From positions 513 to 9,528 of the forward strand of contig DCUY01000115.1 in the NCBI GenBank assembly GCA_002327905.1: a stretch of DNA of 9,016 nucleotides, in the 5' to 3' direction. This document shows, piece after piece, positions 1-7,510 of the stretch. Origin of the DNA: Caldifarciminota bacterium UBA2202. Lineage in GTDB: Bacteria > Hydrothermota > 32-111. The notes beneath the pieces are model-generated. The model saw only the letters and a list, made by a program, of their open reading frames with translations. It ran no database searches and was not told where the DNA came from. Position numbers and translations under genes: made by a program. Within the stretch, counting starts at the first letter, position 1, and each line of letters opens with the position of its first letter.

Positions 1-120
1 TTTTGCTCGGAACTGCAAAGATAAGCATTTTAATCAAATGTAATTTTAATGACTGAGTCCCTCATCCTCCGTTTTTAATCTTATTCTTTTCTTTTTTTTA
101 TATTATCTATATCATTTATC

Positions 121-148
121 TTGACTTAATCAAATAATTGTATAAAAT
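121..148 (+). promoter_or_regulatory. Candidate sigma-70-type promoter of the pil operon
   Basis: TTGACT (121-126) and TAAAAT (143-148) are each one base from the -35 and -10 consensus and are 16 bp apart. Transcription would start near 155-156, one or two bases before the ATG of the first gene. An overlapping TATAAA (141-146) gives a less good 14-bp spacing. The rest of the 156-base leader is AT-rich and non-coding, with a pyrimidine-rich stretch (59-99) and no sigma-54 -24/-12 pair. The call is from base matches only, and AT-rich DNA yields such matches easily. Confidence 0.45.
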
Positions 149-156
149 ATTAAGAT

Positions 157-1872
157 ATGTTCGAGAAACTTGGAGATATGTTTATCAATGCCGGCTTAAT
201 AAACAACGAGCAACTGACTCAAGCATTGAAAGTCCAGAAAGGCACAGACAAAAAACTTGGCTCTATTTTAGTTGAGCTGGGTTTTACTTCTGATATTAAG
301 CTTGTAGAATTATTATCTAAACAGTACAAAGTCCAATCAGTAAATCTCTCTGACATTCAGATTGATGAATCTCTGATACATCTTATTCCTGCAAAGCTCG
401 CAAAAAAATATGAAATATTTCCTGTAAGAAGGGACGGACGCACATTGTATCTTGCAATGGTGAATCCGGCTGACGTATTTGCAATTGAGGATTTGAAATT
501 CACAACAGCTCATAATATTGTTCCTCTTGTTGCATCGGAGAATGCAATTATGAATTGTCTTGAGAAATATTACTCTGATGTTGAAGTTGAAACAGAAGAC
601 ATTGTTGATATGGACGACATTCCCGATGAAGATATTGAGGTTATAAAAAAGGATGAAAATGAGCAGGCTGATGAAGCTGTCAGCGACATCGCAGCCAATG
701 TGGAGAGCGGACCTATTGTTAAAATAGTCAACAGTTTGATTACTTCAGCTGTTGAGCAGGGAGCATCAGACATACACATAGAGCCTTATGACCAGTCTTT
801 ACGAATAAGATTCAGAATTGACGGAGTGCTTCGCGCAATTGACAAACCGCCAAGGTGGCAGTACAGAAAATCAATAGTATCAAGAATTAAAGTTATGGGG
901 CACATGCGTCTTCAAGAGACAAGATTGCCTCAGGATGGGAGAATAAAGGTCAAAGTGCATGACAAGCCTATTGATATTCGAGTTGCCACTGTGCCTTCAA
1001 TGTACGGCGAGAAGATTGCAATGAGAATTCTTGACAGAGAAAAAGTCGAGTTTGAATTTGATAAATTGGGTTTCGACCCTGATTTAGAAAAGCTTCTCAT
1101 AAAAGCGCTCAGAAATCCTGTGGGGATTATAATGGCTACAGGACCTACTGGATGCGGAAAGACAACTACTCTTTATACCTGCGTTGAAAAAATAAATTCA
1201 CCGGAATTGAATATCACAACTGCAGAAGATCCCATTGAATTTTCTCTTGAAGGAATAAATCAGCTTCAGGTTCAGGAGGCGGTGGGTTTGACCTTTGCTT
1301 CTGCGCTCAGAGCATATCTTAGGCAAGATCCGAATGTCATCATGGTCGGAGAGATAAGAGATAAAGAGACGGCGGAGATAGCAATAAGAGCTTCTCTTAC
1401 AGGTCATCTTGTGCTTTCATCTGTGCATACTAATTCAACTGCAGGAACAATAACCCGTCTGATAAATATGGGAGTTGAACCGTTTTTGATTTCTTCTACA
1501 GTCAACTGCATAGTCTCTCAGCGTCTCGTAAGAAGAATCTGTGAATATTGCAAAACACCTGACATTAAGACCGATGAGGATTATATAAGACTCGGTTTTG
1601 ACCCGAATGATTTCGCCGGAAAGACAATCATGAAGGGCAGAGGATGCGAAAAATGCGGCAATACAGGATATAAAGGAATGGTGGGATTATTTGAAGTCAT
1701 GGAAATAACTCCTCCGGTTAGAAAGGCAATAATGAAGAAAATGCCGACTGACGACCTTGAAGCAATTGCGGTTGAGAATGGTCTTATAACATTAAGAAAG
1801 ATTGCAATCAGAAAGATGATACAGGGCACCATTGACATTGTTGAAGCTGTAAAAGAGACAGGGCTGAGGTAG
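157..1872 (+). CDS. pilB: Type IV pilus assembly ATPase PilB (GspE/PulE family), MshEN-containing
   Basis: This cytoplasmic hexameric ATPase powers pilin polymerisation at the PilC platform. Residues 4-56 form two tandem MshEN-like motifs (K4-L5-G6 to Q27, then K33-L34-G35 to Q56), a signature known to bind cyclic di-GMP. The rest of the GspE N-terminal domain runs to about 140 and is followed by an acidic linker (about 141-175). The ATPase N2 subdomain starts near 186 (ASDIHIEP 203-210; RLPQDGRI 256-263). The motor core has Walker A GPTGCGKTTT (329-338, K335), Asp box AEDPIEF (356-362), Walker B VIMVGEIRD (394-402, E399) and His box SSVHTN (421-426, H424). A zinc-type tetracysteine (C462, C465, C497, C500) marks PilB/GspE rather than PilT. 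The length of 571 aa is normal. The start at 157 keeps the first MshEN motif whole, although no Shine-Dalgarno precedes it. The usual Walker A Ser is Cys333. GspE or MshE are alternatives, but the pilT/pilC/pilS/pilR context favours PilB. Confidence 0.95.
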   Translation: MFEKLGDMFINAGLINNEQLTQALKVQKGTDKKLGSILVELGFTSDIKLVELLSKQYKVQSVNLSDIQIDESLIHLIPAKLAKKYEIFPVRRDGRTLYLAMVNPADVFAIEDLKFTTAHNIVPLVASENAIMNCLEKYYSDVEVETEDIVDMDDIPDEDIEVIKKDENEQADEAVSDIAANVESGPIVKIVNSLITSAVEQGASDIHIEPYDQSLRIRFRIDGVLRAIDKPPRWQYRKSIVSRIKVMGHMRLQETRLPQDGRIKVKVHDKPIDIRVATVPSMYGEKIAMRILDREKVEFEFDKLGFDPDLEKLLIKALRNPVGIIMATGPTGCGKTTTLYTCVEKINSPELNITTAEDPIEFSLEGINQLQVQEAVGLTFASALRAYLRQDPNVIMVGEIRDKETAEIAIRASLTGHLVLSSVHTNSTAGTITRLINMGVEPFLISSTVNCIVSQRLVRRICEYCKTPDIKTDEDYIRLGFDPNDFAGKTIMKGRGCEKCGNTGYKGMVGLFEVMEITPPVRKAIMKKMPTDDLEAIAVENGLITLRKIAIRKMIQGTIDIVEAVKETGLR

Positions 1873-1873
1873 T

Positions 1874-3643
1874 ATGCAGACATTAGCTAATTTATTTGTG
1901 ATGTCAGGACTGCTGAACAGGGAACAAGTGAAAAAGATATTTGAATCTCAAAAAGAGACAGGAGATACTTTCATTAAAACTATGGTATCTCTCGGTTTTT
2001 CCACTGAAGAGAAAGTTGCAAAATTCTTGGCGCGATACTTTAAAACAGACTATATACAGATTGATAAAGAGGATCTGCCGATGCAAGTATTGAATTTAGT
2101 ATCGGAAGAGCTTGCCAATAAGCATATGCTTATACCTTACAAGAAGATGGGCAATATGCTATTCATTGCAATGATAAATCCTGCGAACTTAAATGCTATT
2201 GACGATGTGAAATTCAAGACAGGACTTGATGTTATTCCCGTTGTAGCCACTGAAACTTCTCTGCAGAAGGCGCTCGGCAAATACAGAGAGGCGCAAACGC
2301 AAATATCTGAATTTGACAATGAAGACGACATTGACATTGATATTGATGAAGATGAGTCAAGCATAGACATTGAGCTTGACAGCGATGATTTTATGGATGG
2401 TGGAGAAGATGTAGAATTGATGGCGGAATTTGATTCAAAAGAGACAGTAATTGACGGAGCAAGTATTGCAGAAGATAAGCCTGTAATTAAAATTGTGAAT
2501 TATATTTTTACCAAAGCTGTTGAATTAAACGCATCTGATATACACATTGAGCCATTTGAAAAATATGTGAAGGTGCGTCTGAGAGTGGACGGAATACTGA
2601 CTGAACTTATAAGACCCCCATACTCGCTTAAAGCAGGAATCATATCAAGATTGAAGCTTCTTTCAGAGCTTGATATTGCGGTTCACAATATACCGCAGGA
2701 CGGCAGAATAAGATTAAAAGTCATGAACAAGCAGATTGACCTGCGCGTCTCCATAATACCTGTTCTCTTCGGAGAGAAGATTGTAATGAGAATTCTTGAC
2801 AAATCCTCTCTGCAATTGGAGATGACAAAACTCGGTTTTGAACCTGATGCTCTTGAAAAATTTCAGGCATCAGTGCACAAACCTTACGGAATAGTATTGG
2901 TGACAGGTCCTACCGGTTCAGGTAAATCTACCACTCTTTATTCCGCTCTATCCTCATTGAATAAACCTGAAATTCAGATTATGACAGCCGAGGACCCGAT
3001 TGAATATAATTTATACGGTCTCAATCAGGTGCAGATGAATTCCGACATAGGATTCAATTTCTCCGCGGCTTTAAGAGCATTTTTGCGTCAATCGCCGAAT
3101 GTGATTCTTGTCGGAGAAATAAGAGATTCCGAGACTGCTGAAATTGCAGTAAGAGCGGCATTGACAGGACACCTTGTAGTGTCAACAATTCATACTAATG
3201 ATGCCCCTTCGACTGTGAACCGTCTTATAGATATGGGAATTGAGCCATTCTTGGTATCAGCCGCTCTAAATCTGATACAGGCTCAGAGACTTCTAAGAAA
3301 AGTGTGCGAGAACTGCAGAAAACCTGTTGTTTATGATGAAGAGACATTGCGAGAATTTGATATAAACCCCGTTCTTCTTAAAGGATATCAGGTCTTTGAG
3401 AAAGGAGACGGATGCGATATATGCAAAGGCAGAGGATATAAGGGCCGTCTTTGCGTTACTGAAGTGATGCCTATCACAATGACTTTAAGGGACATGATTT
3501 TGAAGAGGTCAACTACATCCGAATTAAGGGAACAGGCGAGAAATGAGGGGATGAGCACTCTGCGCGAAGATGCAATAATAAAGATTAAGAGAGGACTCAC
3601 GACCCTTGAAGAGGTTATAAGAGAAACTGCAGTTATGGAATAG
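1874..3643 (+). CDS. pilB: Second PilB-type assembly ATPase (tandem diverged paralogue of the preceding gene)
   Basis: This is a second GspE/PilB-family motor, 589 aa, starting one base after the upstream stop with GAGG (1866-1869) as ribosome binding site. It has an N-terminal GspE_N/MshEN-like fold (1-140), but the LG signatures are degraded (TLA at 3-5, TFI at 32-34, Tyr where the second motif ends in Gln). A strongly acidic linker (about 146-190) includes an Asp-Ile run at 152-158. Core motifs are ASDIHIEP (220-227), PQDGRI (274-279), Walker A GPTGSGKSTT (345-354, K351), Asp box AEDPIEY (372-378), Walker B VILVGEIRD (410-418, E415), His box STIHTN (437-442) and tetracysteine C478, C481, C514, C517. 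Catalytic residues look intact, so it should be an active ATPase. By eye about half of the core residues match the first copy, so the duplication is old. Oddities: VHN (270-272) where the first copy has ETR before the PQDGR motif, and RQSP (405-408) where it has RQDP. It may work with, or in place of, the first PilB; which one is the main extension motor cannot be told. Confidence 0.92.
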   Translation: MQTLANLFVMSGLLNREQVKKIFESQKETGDTFIKTMVSLGFSTEEKVAKFLARYFKTDYIQIDKEDLPMQVLNLVSEELANKHMLIPYKKMGNMLFIAMINPANLNAIDDVKFKTGLDVIPVVATETSLQKALGKYREAQTQISEFDNEDDIDIDIDEDESSIDIELDSDDFMDGGEDVELMAEFDSKETVIDGASIAEDKPVIKIVNYIFTKAVELNASDIHIEPFEKYVKVRLRVDGILTELIRPPYSLKAGIISRLKLLSELDIAVHNIPQDGRIRLKVMNKQIDLRVSIIPVLFGEKIVMRILDKSSLQLEMTKLGFEPDALEKFQASVHKPYGIVLVTGPTGSGKSTTLYSALSSLNKPEIQIMTAEDPIEYNLYGLNQVQMNSDIGFNFSAALRAFLRQSPNVILVGEIRDSETAEIAVRAALTGHLVVSTIHTNDAPSTVNRLIDMGIEPFLVSAALNLIQAQRLLRKVCENCRKPVVYDEETLREFDINPVLLKGYQVFEKGDGCDICKGRGYKGRLCVTEVMPITMTLRDMILKRSTTSELREQARNEGMSTLREDAIIKIKRGLTTLEEVIRETAVME

Positions 3644-3647
3644 GAGG
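3642..3647 (+). promoter_or_regulatory. Ribosome binding site of pilT
   Basis: A perfect AGGAGG lies four bases before the pilT ATG and overlaps the TAG stop of the upstream ATPase gene (3641-3643). Terminating ribosomes sit directly on the next initiation site, which fits translational coupling. This is one of the two strongest ribosome binding sites in the operon. Confidence 0.85.
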
Positions 3648-3651
3648 AAAA

Positions 3652-4740
3652 ATGTCACCATTACCTTCGATAGTTCAGCTACTAACAGAGATGGTCGAGA
3701 GAAGGGCTTCCGACCTTCATCTTACTCCGGGAGTGCCGCCGAGCATAAGAGTTGACGGAGAGATTCAACCTATGAATTATGATGTATTGAAGCCTCAGGA
3801 TACAGAATCTCTTGCTTACTCTCTACTTAATGATCAGCAGAAGAAGACATTCGAACAGAATTGGGAGCTTGATTTGTCAATAGGAGTGCCGAATCTGTCA
3901 AGATTCAGAGGAAATGTTTTTAGACAGCGCGGAAATGTTGCAATGGTTTTAAGACAGATTCCTTTTGAAATAAAGAGCTATAAAGATTTAGGGCTTCCTC
4001 CAATTGTGGCAGAGCTTGCAAAGAGGCCTAAAGGCCTAATACTTGTGACAGGTCCCACAGGCTCAGGTAAATCAACCACTCTCGCTTCAATGATTGACCA
4101 GATAAATCAGGAGAGAAAAAACCACATTATAACAGTTGAAGACCCGATTGAATTTTTATTTAAACACAAAAAGTGCCTTGTAAATCAGAGACAGGTGGGT
4201 TCAGATACAAAATCATTTACAAGCGCTCTCAAATATGCATTAAGACAAGACCCTGATATTGTAATGATAGGAGAATTAAGAGACCTTGAAACTATTCAGG
4301 CGGCTCTGACAATCTCTGAAACAGGTCACTTGACATTTGCGACTCTTCATACGAATTCTGCTGCGGAATCAATAAACCGCATAATTGATGTCTTTCCTGA
4401 TGCACAACAGGGGCAGGTGAGAGCTCAGCTCGCATTTGTTATAATTGGAATAATGACTCAGACTCTTATTCCGAAGGTGCGCGGAGGCAGAGTCATGGCT
4501 ATGGAGATACTCTCCGGAACACCTGCAATAAGAGCTTTAATAAGGGATGACAAAGTCCACCAAATATATTCTTTGATTCAAGCGGGAAAGAAATACGGAA
4601 TGCAGACAATGAATCAGTCTTTGTTTGATTTGTATAAAACAGGCCAGATAAGTCTTGATAATATGATGTCAGCTTCCAAAGAACCTGAAGAGCTTGAAAA
4701 AATGCTCGGCGAATTCAGAAAAGCAGGCGGGAACGCCTAA
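3652..4740 (+). CDS. pilT: Type IV pilus retraction ATPase PilT
   Basis: This hexameric cytoplasmic ATPase drives pilus depolymerisation and retraction (twitching, DNA uptake, surface sensing). At 362 aa it has normal PilT length and lacks both the GspE_N domain and the tetracysteine of the assembly ATPases. The PAS-like N-terminal domain (about 1-100) carries ASDLHLTPG (19-27). The core shows Walker A GPTGSGKSTT (134-143, K140), Asp box TVEDPIEF (161-168), Walker B IVMIGELRD (203-211, E208) and His box ATLHTN (230-235, H233). The PilT hallmark AIRNLIRE is present as AIRALIRD (292-299), followed by a conserved GMQTMNQSL (316-324). The start is set by AGGAGG four bases upstream. Its position between the assembly ATPases and pilC is the usual one. 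A PilU-like paralogue is the main alternative, but the strong hallmark motif and location favour PilT. Confidence 0.96.
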   Translation: MSPLPSIVQLLTEMVERRASDLHLTPGVPPSIRVDGEIQPMNYDVLKPQDTESLAYSLLNDQQKKTFEQNWELDLSIGVPNLSRFRGNVFRQRGNVAMVLRQIPFEIKSYKDLGLPPIVAELAKRPKGLILVTGPTGSGKSTTLASMIDQINQERKNHIITVEDPIEFLFKHKKCLVNQRQVGSDTKSFTSALKYALRQDPDIVMIGELRDLETIQAALTISETGHLTFATLHTNSAAESINRIIDVFPDAQQGQVRAQLAFVIIGIMTQTLIPKVRGGRVMAMEILSGTPAIRALIRDDKVHQIYSLIQAGKKYGMQTMNQSLFDLYKTGQISLDNMMSASKEPEELEKMLGEFRKAGGNA

Positions 4741-4754
4741 AAAAAGGGGGATAT

Positions 4755-5957
4755 ATGGCAAAGTTCAAATACAAAGCAAAGATGAAAGACGGCAAGATGA
4801 AAGAGGACAGAATTGAGGCGCCGGATATTGAAAAAGCCCGCCAGATTTTGAAATCTCAGGGTATGCAGGTTCTCTCGATAAACAGAGATTGGGCGAACAT
4901 GGATATCAATATCGGAGGCGGAGGAATCCCGACAAAGGTTATCTCTCTATTCACGAGGCAGTTCGCAACAATGATTTCGGCAGGTCTTCCTTTGATGCAG
5001 TGTTTGAGAATTTTGAGTGACCAGATGGATAGCAAAGCATTCAAGAAAGTTATAACTGAGATGATAAGCGATGTGGAGAGCGGTTCTACTCTTGCGGATG
5101 CAATGAAAAAGCATAAAAATGCATTTACTGAGTTATATGTCAATATGGTGAGAGCAGGTGAAGAGGGAGGAGCATTGGAGACGATTTTAAGCCGTCTCGC
5201 CCTATTCATGGAAAAGAATGAGAATCTCACAAGAAAGATCAAAGGAGCCATGGTCTATCCTATTGTGATTGGAATTACAACAGTTGTTGCCGTTTTAGTC
5301 ATGTTGATTTTCGTTATACCTATTTTTGCGGAGATGTTTTCAAGCTTTGGAGGAACCCTTCCTCTTCCTACACAAATAGTTATGGCAATATCTGAATTCC
5401 TCCAGAAGAATATATTTTTCCTTTTGATTGCAACTGCAGTAATAATAACTGCAGTCAGATCATATCAGAAGACACCTCAGGGGAGAGCCTTTTTTGACAA
5501 AATATTGCTTGAAGCTCCGGTTTTCGGAGACCTTCAGAAAAAACAGATTGTCGCAAGATTCACAAGAACTTTAGCAACTCTTCTTTCATCAGGAGTCAAT
5601 ATTATTTCTGCTCTTGAAACAACTGCAAAGACATCGGGAAATGTAATATTTGAGTCGGCAATAATGAAGGCAAGAACTGCCATTCAAGAGGGTGAATCAA
5701 TATCGCTTCCTCTCTCAAAGGAGAAAGTCTTTCCTGTAATGGTTGTTCAGATGATAAGAATCGGCGAAGAGACAGGCGGACTTGAGGCAATGTTAATAAA
5801 GGTTGCTGACTTTTACGATGAAGAGGTTGACGCCGCAGTTGAAACATTAATGTCTGCTCTTGAACCTTTGATAATGATTGTGCTTGCCGTCGTCATCGGA
5901 GGAATAATGGTTGCGATGTATCTGCCGATGTTCAAGATGATCACTCTTGTCGGTTGA
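4755..5957 (+). CDS. pilC: Type IV pilus inner-membrane platform protein PilC (GspF family)
   Basis: This polytopic inner-membrane protein forms the platform on which PilB and PilT act. At 400 aa it has standard length. The N-terminal cytoplasmic segment (1-45, FKYKAKMKDGK then AxxxLKSQGMQVLSI-like) is typical of PilC. Two GspF domains follow: the first with FTRQFATMISAGLPL (66-80) and AGEEGG (134-139), the second with the parallel FTRTLATLLSSGVNI (269-283) and GEETGG (337-342). Three hydrophobic segments are visible at about 168-192, 219-235 and 371-392, the usual PilC topology. The ATG is preceded by AAGGGGG (4744-4750) four bases upstream. The 14-bp gap from pilT and the identical orientation place it in the same transcript. 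GspF of a type II secretion system is excluded mainly by the pilT and pilS/pilR neighbours. Confidence 0.96.
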   Translation: MAKFKYKAKMKDGKMKEDRIEAPDIEKARQILKSQGMQVLSINRDWANMDINIGGGGIPTKVISLFTRQFATMISAGLPLMQCLRILSDQMDSKAFKKVITEMISDVESGSTLADAMKKHKNAFTELYVNMVRAGEEGGALETILSRLALFMEKNENLTRKIKGAMVYPIVIGITTVVAVLVMLIFVIPIFAEMFSSFGGTLPLPTQIVMAISEFLQKNIFFLLIATAVIITAVRSYQKTPQGRAFFDKILLEAPVFGDLQKKQIVARFTRTLATLLSSGVNIISALETTAKTSGNVIFESAIMKARTAIQEGESISLPLSKEKVFPVMVVQMIRIGEETGGLEAMLIKVADFYDEEVDAAVETLMSALEPLIMIVLAVVIGGIMVAMYLPMFKMITLVG

Positions 5958-5962
5958 CATGA

Positions 5963-7510
5963 ATGTTCAGAAAAATTGGCATCAGATATAGATGGTACTT
6001 AACTTTACGACTGATAATAGTTCTGTCAATACCTCTAATGGGCGTATTATCGCTCATTAGAGGCATACAAGTAAATCTCCTTCCGCATATAATTATTTTT
6101 GTTCTCTCTTTTATTATGAGTGTGATATTTTATATCATTCTCAGGAGAGAAACAAATAAATTATTTTATTATTATATTCAGATGATTTTTGACAATCTTC
6201 TTATTTTTGCAATACTTTATTTTACAGGGGGCACCAACAGTATTTTTGAAATACTTTATTTTGTAAATATTGTAACCGGCTCATTCTTTCTATTTGCAAA
6301 AGGCGGCTTCACAATTGCAGTGATGTCAACACTCGGATACTCTCTGATTCTTTTCGGCGAGTACTTCGGGTTTATTGTCTCTCCCTATAAACTGGAGCCT
6401 TTCAGAGACACCACTCTTGAAAATTTGATAATCAAAGCATTCATTTACATATTATCATATTTCCTTCTTGCGGCGATAAGCGGATATTTGTCTGAGCGTC
6501 TTCAGGTGAGAAGCACTGAAGAGATCGCAAAAATAAGGTTAAGAATCAAGGATATAATTGAACATATTCCCATGTCAATCATCATTTTGAATGAATCGCT
6601 TATAATAACGGATTTTAATAAAAGGAGCAAGGAGCTCTTCAAGAAGATTGAGACAAACAAAAGCTTTAAGGATGTAGATAATGAAGTTCTGCCGTATATC
6701 ACATCACAAAAAAGGCATCAATTCCTAAAAAACAACGAATACTATACAATGACAAGCGAAAAGATAACTTATAAGGGCAAATACGACGATTTTTACATAA
6801 TAGTTATATCAAATATTACCGATATTATTGAATATGAAAACAAGTTGATTACAAAAGAGAAGATGGAAGTGATAGGAGAGCTTTCCGCATCCATTGCGCA
6901 TGAAATAAGAAATCCAATGTCAAATATTAAGGGGGCGGCAAAAATACTTTTAGAAGAAGAGCCGGATGAAATGAAACAGCACCCGATGTTTAAGATTGTA
7001 CTTGAAGAGATTGAAAGATTGAATGAGCTTGTAATAGATTTTCTTGAATTTTCAAGAACAAGGCAGATTGTTGCGGAACAGCTTGCACTGAGAGATTTAC
7101 TTAAAGAAACACTCGCAGTTGAAACGAAATCAAATATTATTGATTTATCAAAACTTCCGGAAGGTTCTACAATTGTGGGCGATAAAAATAAAATTATACA
7201 AGTTTTGGTAAATCTTATATCAAACAGCATTGATGCTGTTGAAGGTATTGAAAATCCGTTGATTGAAATAATATACGCAAGAGAAGAACATTACGATTCG
7301 GTTTCAATCAAAGATAATGGAAAAGGGATAGATGAAAAGATAAAAAATAAAATATTTCAGCCATTCAATACGACAAAACTAAAAGGAACGGGGCTTGGAC
7401 TTGCAATTGCCTATAAAATTATCAAAGAGGAACACAAGGGAGAAATAGAATTTGTCTCAAAACCGGGAGAAACAATATTTACAATAAAATTGAGGAGGAA
7501 CATTGACTAA
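5963..7510 (+). CDS. pilS: Sensor histidine kinase PilS
   Basis: This membrane-bound sensor kinase is predicted to autophosphorylate and pass phosphate to PilR. In other bacteria PilS senses pilin level in the membrane. Six hydrophobic segments fill the first third (about 13-33, 41-60, 73-88, 95-112, 115-138, 155-175), with short loops typical of PilS. A PAS-like region spans about 193-290 (PMSIIILNESLIITDFN at 203-219). The dimerisation/phosphoacceptor helix carries ASIAHEIRNPMSN (309-321) with His313. The ATPase domain has N-box NLISNSIDAV (417-426, N421), G1 DNGKGI (451-456), IFQPF (464-468) and G2 GTGLGLAI (475-482). All kinase residues look intact. The codon immediately before the ATG is an in-frame TGA (5960-5962), so 5963 is the earliest possible start. 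No clear Shine-Dalgarno is present, so initiation probably depends on coupling to pilC, which ends five bases earlier. Assignment rests on topology plus operon context. Confidence 0.93.
   Translation: MFRKIGIRYRWYLTLRLIIVLSIPLMGVLSLIRGIQVNLLPHIIIFVLSFIMSVIFYIILRRETNKLFYYYIQMIFDNLLIFAILYFTGGTNSIFEILYFVNIVTGSFFLFAKGGFTIAVMSTLGYSLILFGEYFGFIVSPYKLEPFRDTTLENLIIKAFIYILSYFLLAAISGYLSERLQVRSTEEIAKIRLRIKDIIEHIPMSIIILNESLIITDFNKRSKELFKKIETNKSFKDVDNEVLPYITSQKRHQFLKNNEYYTMTSEKITYKGKYDDFYIIVISNITDIIEYENKLITKEKMEVIGELSASIAHEIRNPMSNIKGAAKILLEEEPDEMKQHPMFKIVLEEIERLNELVIDFLEFSRTRQIVAEQLALRDLLKETLAVETKSNIIDLSKLPEGSTIVGDKNKIIQVLVNLISNSIDAVEGIENPLIEIIYAREEHYDSVSIKDNGKGIDEKIKNKIFQPFNTTKLKGTGLGLAIAYKIIKEEHKGEIEFVSKPGETIFTIKLRRNID
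7493..7498 (+). promoter_or_regulatory. Ribosome binding site that fixes the TTG start of pilR
   Basis: AGGAGG (inside GAGGAGG, 7492-7498) lies within the last codons of pilS, four bases before TTG at 7503. It supports the rare TTG as the true start of pilR. The receiver domain begins at once from that codon (KYHILVVDDD), and the next in-frame ATG would remove the acidic pocket. Confidence 0.85.

Noticed and set aside
51..99. Terminator of an upstream gene: TGAG/CTCA (54-57, 61-64) before the T-rich stretch
   Set aside because: A four-pair stem with a three-base loop is too weak, and the T-rich stretch begins several bases later and is interrupted.
178..180. Alternative ATG start for the first pilB, with GGAG at 172-175
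   Set aside because: The spacing to GGAG is only two bases, and starting here would remove the first LG of the MshEN motif that the family keeps.
4856..5251. Minus-strand open frame of 131 codons inside pilC, and similar long antisense frames inside pilS (6793-7230) and pilR (7583-7906)
   Set aside because: They lie wholly opposite genes with strong family motifs, show low-complexity Ser/Ile/Phe-rich translations, and have no recognisable domain or ribosome binding site.
5959..5961. ATG four bases before the pilS start
   Set aside because: It is in another frame. In the pilS frame a TGA (5960-5962) sits directly before the ATG at 5963.
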